A DNA stretch of 7,546 nucleotides from Candidatus Poribacteria bacterium (GTDB taxonomy: Bacteria > Poribacteria > WGA-4E > WGA-3G). The notes beneath the pieces were generated by a model. It made no database searches and had not been told where the DNA came from. It saw nothing but the letters and a program-made list of their open reading frames with translations. Location: assembly GCA_028818995.1 (NCBI GenBank), contig JAPPMR010000196.1:1-7546 (forward strand). The letters run 5' to 3'. This document shows, piece by piece, positions 1 through 4,841 of the stretch (position 1 is its first letter; the number at the start of each line of letters is the position of its first letter). Both the position numbers and the translations under genes were made by a program.

Positions 1-440
1 GAATGTGGCCATCCGGCAAATGGTTTAATATAACCGGTTCGCGTCCGCAACACGGTGGGTTGTGTGTGATTGCTGATTCTCACGTGGAGAATTGGGAGGG
101 TCCTGAAGGGTTCAATCTAACACCAGATAAACGTTCATTTTACAAAATAGGTGGAGAAGAGAAGGCTTATGCAGACTTTGATGTTCCAGGATGTGTGCCG
201 CTCTTCACGAATCCTGGTGATATGATTGTGTTTGCACATCGCACATATCACGCCGCATTTCCAAACCAGATTGATGAGATAAGGTTATCGTGCGCTATCG
301 GTTTTCGTAGCAAAGATCATCACATTGATATTCCGTGGGAGATACCGGAGGTAGGCAAGCAATTCTTAGAGGACTTGCCGCCACATTTGCACCAATATAC
401 ATACGGGTACACCAGTATTGATACGGCTTGGCGTGGATAG
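1..440 (+). CDS. Phytanoyl-CoA dioxygenase (PhyH) family protein, C-terminal part
   Basis: This is the 3' end of a gene that begins left of the window; the first complete codon is at base 3 and the stop is TAG at 438-440. The 145 visible residues resemble the C-terminal half of the double-stranded beta-helix of Fe(II)/2-oxoglutarate-dependent PhyH-family oxygenases. Seen: a QHGGL...ADSH segment (residues 16-27), then PGD-(M)-IVFAHRTYHAAFPN with H83 as the likely distal iron ligand. R94 (in IRLSCAIGFR) is the likely 2-oxoglutarate-binding arginine. The HxD motif would be upstream and is not visible. Family members hydroxylate varied small molecules, so the substrate cannot be named. The methionine at base 3 is probably internal, because a whole PhyH protein is usually about 250-300 residues. 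Its stop is 6 bases from that of the convergent PIN-like gene. Confidence 0.8.
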   Translation, partial: MWPSGKWFNITGSRPQHGGLCVIADSHVENWEGPEGFNLTPDKRSFYKIGGEEKAYADFDVPGCVPLFTNPGDMIVFAHRTYHAAFPNQIDEIRLSCAIGFRSKDHHIDIPWEIPEVGKQFLEDLPPHLHQYTYGYTSIDTAWRG

Positions 441-446
441 ATATTT

Positions 447-992
447 TTATTGCGTTGAATAGGCGGAAAGTTGACGGTGCGCTTCTGAAGGTGCTCCGTT
501 TTGTAGCCAAGTAATAGGTTGTTCTTCTGTTGTCATGTCAGGGTTTACCCAGATAATTCCTCGGATTTCGCCAACCTGCTGAGTGGCTCGTGCAAAAAGT
601 TCACGAACGGTTTCATCAAGTGAAATAATAGTCTTATCAGTTTCAATTGCTGCTTCAAGCAAATGTAAATCTTTTTGCATCACTTCAATTTCATTTTCGT
701 TGTCCGCTGTGTTAGTCACCTTATCTTGGAGTTCATCATACTCTGGTGGATCAATACGGTCCACTCTTCTACGCGCATCCATTGATGTCCTCCACTCAAG
801 GGCAAAACCAGATCGGTGTCTTTTCCATTCATCGTTTATCTCCTTTGTCAACACAACGCGGTAATTTCGCGACAGAACTTCTTTTAGGAAGTCACGACAA
901 TTGATAGGTCTTGGATCTTGCACATCTTTATTACTTGAAGCACAAACAACATCAGCGTCAATTACTAACCTTTTTGAATTCCTTGCTCTCAC
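447..992 (-). CDS. PIN-like domain protein, putative nuclease partner of the adjacent ATPase
   Basis: A protein of 181 residues that I read as a PIN-fold (VapC/DUF4935-like) ribonuclease candidate. Seen: VIDADV near the N terminus (D12, D14), a TKEINDEW segment (E51, D54, E55), KDLHLLEAAIETDK (D109) and TIISLDETVRELF (D126). The order and spacing match the usual PIN acidic residues: a first Asp after a hydrophobic strand, a Glu, then Asp in a helix, then a late Asp after a strand. The start is GTG at 992-990, preceded by AAGGAG with 5-base spacing (998-1003). The GTG overlaps the TGA of the ATPase gene (GTGA), which indicates translational coupling and joint function. No signal peptide or membrane segment is seen, so it should be cytoplasmic. 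By analogy with ATPase-nuclease pairs it could be the toxic effector of a defence or toxin module; that is inference. The family call comes from motifs alone. Confidence 0.72.
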   Translation of the reverse strand: MRARNSKRLVIDADVVCASSNKDVQDPRPINCRDFLKEVLSRNYRVVLTKEINDEWKRHRSGFALEWRTSMDARRRVDRIDPPEYDELQDKVTNTADNENEIEVMQKDLHLLEAAIETDKTIISLDETVRELFARATQQVGEIRGIIWVNPDMTTEEQPITWLQNGAPSEAHRQLSAYSTQ

Positions 993-2317
993 GAAGTCTC
1001 CTTATCACCAAATCTAACGTTATCTATAGCATCAAGAAAACGGCTCTGTGCGTTGAGACTAACATCATTAAAATCAACTGACCACTCACCGTAAGTTCCT
1101 GCTTCATCCAAATCTACACTGTCAACTTCGGTAATACCTTCTTCGTTCCGTGAGAACCAGTGCAGCTTGGCCAAATCTGGCGAGAGTTTTCCTTCTGCCA
1201 CAAGTGTTTGAATTCCTAAAAGCAGTAGTGAACTATGTGTTTCTGCAACGACACGCACACCACGTATTGCTGCATCTGCTAAAACTTGCGCTAACTTGAC
1301 TTGCGCGTTGGGATGAAGATGCAACTCAGGTTGCTCAATATAGACCAATTGTCCCGGCTCTGCGACAATCAATGCTACTAAAACGGGTAGAACTTGAGAT
1401 ACCCCGATTCCAACGTCTGCAATGTTAACCATGTCTGTTTCATTAGTGTTGGTATGAGGGAGTCGTCCAACCTGAACTTCAATGCCTACATCACCTATTT
1501 TTTTAGTAACAACTGCTCCAGTCAATTCAAGAGTATGTAGGGCATTTGTAACCTTTTTCAAACGTTCATCTGCAGTTTCTTGCCATTCGTGAATAACACT
1601 CGCCGCGTAATCTTCAAACATGCCGGGATACCGAGAACCTGTGCTTGTCAGTCCGTAGATGTGTTCTGGAGTGTCGCGTAATCCAGGAAGATGGATGGTT
1701 TTGAGAATATCAGACTCGGGATCACTGATGAGTTTAACAGTAGTATCAAGATTTAAGTGTTTAGAATCACCTTGAGATGCTAAACGTAAAAAACAACGTG
1801 AACGTATTACCCTATTTACACCCACAATTCTAAGAGAGCTATATTGGTTTACCAATGCCTTGATTTCTTCAGGAGGCATCTCAGGAAATAAGGTAAGATG
1901 CTCAGGAAACACCGGTGGATCAACCCCCGATTTTCCTTGACTCGTCATTTCAACAATTTCGATCCCCTCTGGACCTCTTCTGAAAATTATTTCAACGACG
2001 TGAGGAAAGTTTGATATACTCGTGCCAATCCCAATCTTAAAGCGGTCTGTACTTTTCTTGTTGATCAGCGTAGACAAAAATTGTGCTGCTTCAGTAAACT
2101 GGACATTTGGTCCTGCAATCAAAAGCGGTCCTGGATCGTAGGGTGCTTCCAACGTTTGCTTTAGCATCAGTAGCGGTTGCATGATACTGGATTTCCCAGA
2201 ACTGTTCGCACCAGCAAGGATAGTCAAAGGCCGAATGTCGATTTCACACTCTTCTGCTATTGATTTAAATCCTTTTACTGCTATCTTTGTGATACCTACA
2301 ACACTTTTTTCTGCCAT
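989..2317 (-). CDS. AAA/ABC-type ATPase (RecF/SMC-like, DUF3696-like), partner of PIN-like protein
   Basis: A cytoplasmic ATPase of 442 residues with a complete ABC-type head. Seen: an N-terminal strand ITKIAVKGFKSIAEE, Walker A GANSSGKSS (36-44), and a signature-like DVGIGVSQVLPV (301-312). Walker B with catalytic Glu is LVYIEQPELHLHP (324-336) and the switch His is AETHSS (H361). The DVGxGVSQ, EQPELHLHP and ETHS motifs are typical of predicted ATPases of the AAA_15/AAA_21 type with a DUF3696-like tail (WSVDF near 412-416). Residues about 60-290 form a divergent middle region. I chose ATG at 2317-2315: it follows AAGGAG and fits the family N terminus. The in-frame start at 2380 would add 21 unlike residues and overlap the upstream dehydrogenase gene. 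It lies 40 bases after that gene and overlaps the PIN-like gene by 4 bases. Its likely role is to sense or control the nuclease; the trigger is unknown. Confidence 0.85.
   Translation of the reverse strand: MAEKSVVGITKIAVKGFKSIAEECEIDIRPLTILAGANSSGKSSIMQPLLMLKQTLEAPYDPGPLLIAGPNVQFTEAAQFLSTLINKKSTDRFKIGIGTSISNFPHVVEIIFRRGPEGIEIVEMTSQGKSGVDPPVFPEHLTLFPEMPPEEIKALVNQYSSLRIVGVNRVIRSRCFLRLASQGDSKHLNLDTTVKLISDPESDILKTIHLPGLRDTPEHIYGLTSTGSRYPGMFEDYAASVIHEWQETADERLKKVTNALHTLELTGAVVTKKIGDVGIEVQVGRLPHTNTNETDMVNIADVGIGVSQVLPVLVALIVAEPGQLVYIEQPELHLHPNAQVKLAQVLADAAIRGVRVVAETHSSLLLLGIQTLVAEGKLSPDLAKLHWFSRNEEGITEVDSVDLDEAGTYGEWSVDFNDVSLNAQSRFLDAIDNVRFGDKETS
998..1003 (-). promoter_or_regulatory. Ribosome binding site fixing the GTG start of the PIN-like gene
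   Basis: Reads AAGGAG on the minus strand, 5 bases before GTG at 992-990, and lies inside the last codons of the ATPase gene. This strong site supports the non-ATG start and the GTGA coupling of the two genes. Confidence 0.8.
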
Positions 2318-2327
2318 GTTAGTCCTA

Positions 2328-2333
2328 CTCCTT
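2328..2333 (-). promoter_or_regulatory. Ribosome binding site of the ATPase gene
   Basis: Reads AAGGAG on the minus strand, 10 bases before ATG at 2317-2315, in the 40-base gap after the dehydrogenase stop. It supports this start over the longer in-frame one. Its AAGGA can pair with TCCTT just upstream in the transcript (plus-strand bases 2346-2350, loop 12 bases), so partial masking is possible. Confidence 0.65.
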
Positions 2334-2357
2334 ACTAAATCCAAAAAGGACGTCGTT

Positions 2358-3329
2358 TTATTGAGGTGGATGCAACACACCGTAGGGTAACCGTTCTCCC
2401 TTCAATCCAGCAAGCAAATTCTCCATTGCCATCGTTGCCATTTTCATACGCGTTTGGATTGTGGCACTGCCGAGGTGTGGAGCAATGAGCAGATTGTCTA
2501 AATCAAGAAGCGGATGGTCGGTGTTAATCGGTTCTGGCTCAGTTACGTCAACTGCAGCACCAGCAATCTGTCCTTCCGAAAGTGCTTCATACAACGCATC
2601 GTGATCAACAACAGGACCCCTTGCGATATTGACAAGAATAGCAGTGGGCTTCATCAATTCAAACTCCGCTTTGCCAATCATGTGGGTCGTTTCTTCTGTT
2701 AAAGGGACATGGAGCGTTACAAAATCGGAAACTCTGAGCAGATGTTCCAGTTCAGCGTATTCAATGCCGAGTTCCTCCTCCCAGTCGGGTCTACGTTCAC
2801 GTTTGTAATATAGCACGTTCATGTCAAATGCCACAGCGCGTTTTGCAACAGCATATCCGATCCGTCCCATGCCGACAATCCCAATCGTCGCGTGATGTAC
2901 ATCATATCCCCAAAGAATATTCGGGTCGTAATAGTGCCACTGCTTATCAACCTGAACGTGGTTATATGCTGGCACAATATTTCGTGCAGTAGCAAGCAGG
3001 AGTGCCCATGTCATATCAGCAGTTGTATCGCTGAGCACACCGGGTGTGTGTCCAAGCGCGATGCCACGTTCTCTGGCTGCATCTTCATCAACATGGTCAT
3101 AACCAACGCCAACTACAGAAACAACCTTAAGGTTGGGCGAAGTATCAAACATCTCTGCGCTGACAGGTTCATGTCCGTAAGTCATCAATCCGTCAAGTGG
3201 TGGGATTTTTTCAGCAATAGGGGGCAGAATAGCACTCGTGTGCCACATGTCAACGTCACATTCGGCTTGTATTTGGACGAGAATAGGTTCAGGAATGGGG
3301 CGAGTGATAAAGATTTTTGGGGCTGCCAT
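2358..3329 (-). CDS. D-2-hydroxyacid dehydrogenase, glyoxylate/hydroxypyruvate reductase type
   Basis: A cytoplasmic NAD(P)-dependent oxidoreductase of 323 residues, the normal length for this family. It probably reduces glyoxylate or hydroxypyruvate to glycolate or glycerate, though related 2-keto acids are possible. Seen: substrate-domain motif VVSVVGVGYDHVD (69-81), Rossmann motif GMGRIG (153-158), catalytic Arg R237 in VNIARG, catalytic Glu in EPEP (most likely E266) and catalytic His H285 in APHLGSAT. The second Rossmann strand ends in YYKRERRP (174-181), basic rather than acidic, which suggests NADPH over NADH by analogy with known glyoxylate reductases. The start ATG at 3329-3327 is preceded by GAGG with 6-base spacing. 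It sits downstream of the 40-base hairpin repeats and upstream of the ATPase gene on the same strand. Exact substrate and pathway cannot be read from sequence. Confidence 0.92.
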   Translation of the reverse strand: MAAPKIFITRPIPEPILVQIQAECDVDMWHTSAILPPIAEKIPPLDGLMTYGHEPVSAEMFDTSPNLKVVSVVGVGYDHVDEDAARERGIALGHTPGVLSDTTADMTWALLLATARNIVPAYNHVQVDKQWHYYDPNILWGYDVHHATIGIVGMGRIGYAVAKRAVAFDMNVLYYKRERRPDWEEELGIEYAELEHLLRVSDFVTLHVPLTEETTHMIGKAEFELMKPTAILVNIARGPVVDHDALYEALSEGQIAGAAVDVTEPEPINTDHPLLDLDNLLIAPHLGSATIQTRMKMATMAMENLLAGLKGERLPYGVLHPPQ

Positions 3330-3335
3330 GAAATG

Positions 3336-3339
3336 CCTC
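3336..3339 (-). promoter_or_regulatory. Ribosome binding site of the dehydrogenase gene, complementary to upstream repeats
   Basis: Reads GAGG on the minus strand, 6 bases before ATG at 3329-3327. It lies within CGAGGCA (plus-strand bases 3334-3340, TGCCTCG). The same transcript carries TGCCTCG in repeat units 1 and 2 (bases 3373-3379 and 3413-3419), a perfect 7-base complement. Masking of this site by the repeats is therefore possible. Confidence 0.5.
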
Positions 3340-3370
3340 GTAGATTAGGATTTTGAATTAAAATTACAAC

Positions 3371-3490
3371 TGCGAGGCACAGGGACCTCGCATTACACTT
3401 GTTTGGCAGTTGCGAGGCACAAGAATCTCGCATTACATTTATTGAACAATTGCGAGGTGCGGATACCTCACACAAGATATGTTGACAATT
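3371..3490. repeat. Three tandem 40-base hairpin units between der and the dehydrogenase gene
   Basis: Three units begin with TGCGAGG at 3371, 3411 and 3451, an exact 40-base period. By hand count units 1 and 2 agree at 31 of 40 positions and units 2 and 3 at 24 of 40. Each unit has 7-base arms around an 8-base loop: 3371-3377/3386-3392, 3411-3417/3426-3432 and 3451-3457/3466-3472. Unit 1 pairs perfectly. Unit 2 has one G/T position and unit 3 one C/A position, while the loops differ. The tails are AT-rich. The array fills most of the 165-base spacer and would be transcribed from the minus strand after der. No run of T follows the stems as in an intrinsic terminator. Possible roles are RNA processing or stability, translation control, or a scattered palindromic repeat family. 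Confidence 0.85.
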
Positions 3491-3494
3491 TGGA

Positions 3495-4841
3495 TTAATT
3501 TCTCCGATAAAAAATGCGGATCGGTGTACCGTGGAATCCGAAGGCACTACGGATATTGTTAATCAAATACGCTGTGTAAGGCGGACGGACTCTGTGCGTA
3601 TTTCTACCAAAAATCAGAAATGTCGGTGGTTGCGTTTCAATCTGTGTAATATATTTCAGCGCTGGGCGTGTGCCTTTTACACGTGGGGGTGGATGTGCTG
3701 TCCGCAACTCTAACAGTAATTCATTGAGTGCTGGAGTCGGAATACGGGTGCAATACTCGCGGTGCACCTCAAGTGCAACATCAAGAATTTTTGAAACGCG
3801 TTGTCCCGTTAAAGCAGAGACAAAAATTTTGGGAACATAGTCTAATTGTGGAACTTGAGCCTCAATCTGCGACATAAATTCGCCGTGAGTTGTGTTATCC
3901 TTTTCAACGAGGTCCCACTTATTTAAAGCCAGCACAGATGCCTTTCCGTTACGCGCAATAAAATTTGCTATTGTTTTATCTTGCTGCGCTAATTCTTGTG
4001 TGACATCTAATACCAATGCAGCGATGTCGCTTTGACGAATACTATGGATTGCTCGTTGGACAGTCTCAGATTCCAATTTATCTTTGATTGAAGATTTACG
4101 CCGCATTCCGGCAGTATCAACAAGCTCAAAAGGGATATTTTGGTATACAAATCGGATATTAACAGCATCTCGTGTAGTACCAGGGCGGTTGTCCACAATC
4201 ATACGTTCTTCACCGAGCAGTGAATTGAGAATTGATGATTTACCGACGTTGGGACGACCAACAATAGCCATTTTTATGGGTTTGGAAGAATTTTCAGATG
4301 TATCATCAACTTCAGGAAGAATCTCCACCACTTGGTCAAGAAGTTGACGGACACCTATGTTTTGTACACAGGAAGTCAGAACGGGTTCTTCCAACCCGAG
4401 TCTATAGAATTCTGCTGTGTCCATTTCAAGACTGACACTATCCGCCTTATTGGCAACAAGGAGAATAGGCTTTCCAGACGCACGCAGTTTATCTGCAACA
4501 ATGATGTCGTGAGGCATAACACCAGTTCGGACATCAACGACAAATAAAACGAGTGTTGCCTCTGCTAAAGCATGGTCAACTTGCAGCTGAACGTTATCAA
4601 TTAGTGGGTCATCGGGGTCAACGTCCATACCTCCTGTATCAACAATCGTAAATGGTGTTTTGCCCCACTTTACATCTGCATAGTTACGATCGCGCGTTAC
4701 ACCGGGTCTATCGTTGACAACTGCAATCTGCTTAGGATGTGCCGAACTTGGGCGTGCATCTGCCGTAATCCGATTAAAGAGGGATGATTTCCCCACATTG
4801 GGTCTACCAACAATAGCGACAATAGGAAGTTGGTTTTGCAT
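3495..4841 (-). CDS. der: Ribosome assembly GTPase Der (EngA)
   Basis: Der is an essential bacterial GTPase with two tandem G domains and a C-terminal KH-like domain; it acts in maturation of the 50S ribosomal subunit. The 448 residues fit the family. Domain 1: GRPNVGKSS (12-20), PGVTRDR (46-52), DTGG (68-71), NKAD (131-134). Domain 2: GRPNVGKSS (195-203), PGTTRDA (220-226), DTAG (242-245), NKWD (307-310), SALTG (342-346). The KH-like end has YITQ, PPTFLIF and AFGFHGTPIRI. Oddities: the stretch between the first NR and GVTRDR (25-46) is about nine residues longer than in E. coli or B. subtilis Der, and the first-domain G5 region (TSCVQNIG, 156-163) is degenerate. The ATG at 4841-4839 overlaps the transporter stop as TAATG and has AGGAG 8 bases upstream (4850-4854). 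Identification is secure. Confidence 0.97.
   Translation of the reverse strand: MQNQLPIVAIVGRPNVGKSSLFNRITADARPSSAHPKQIAVVNDRPGVTRDRNYADVKWGKTPFTIVDTGGMDVDPDDPLIDNVQLQVDHALAEATLVLFVVDVRTGVMPHDIIVADKLRASGKPILLVANKADSVSLEMDTAEFYRLGLEEPVLTSCVQNIGVRQLLDQVVEILPEVDDTSENSSKPIKMAIVGRPNVGKSSILNSLLGEERMIVDNRPGTTRDAVNIRFVYQNIPFELVDTAGMRRKSSIKDKLESETVQRAIHSIRQSDIAALVLDVTQELAQQDKTIANFIARNGKASVLALNKWDLVEKDNTTHGEFMSQIEAQVPQLDYVPKIFVSALTGQRVSKILDVALEVHREYCTRIPTPALNELLLELRTAHPPPRVKGTRPALKYITQIETQPPTFLIFGRNTHRVRPPYTAYLINNIRSAFGFHGTPIRIFYRRN

Noticed and set aside
583..864. Plus-strand open frame opposite the PIN-like gene
   Set aside because: It is serine-rich shadow translation without a start signal, fully inside a better supported gene.
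2318..2380. Longer N terminus of the ATPase from 2380
   Set aside because: It would overlap the dehydrogenase gene by 23 bases and add residues unlike the family; ATG at 2317 has AAGGAG upstream.
3371..3490. Small CRISPR array
   Set aside because: The 40-base period leaves no room for a normal repeat plus spacer, copies diverge in the supposed repeat, and there are only three units.
3185..3547. A 120-residue minus-strand open frame spanning the hairpin array
   Set aside because: It overlaps the ends of both der and the dehydrogenase gene in another frame, reads through the repeats, is rich in Cys and Asn without any domain, and resembles no family I know.
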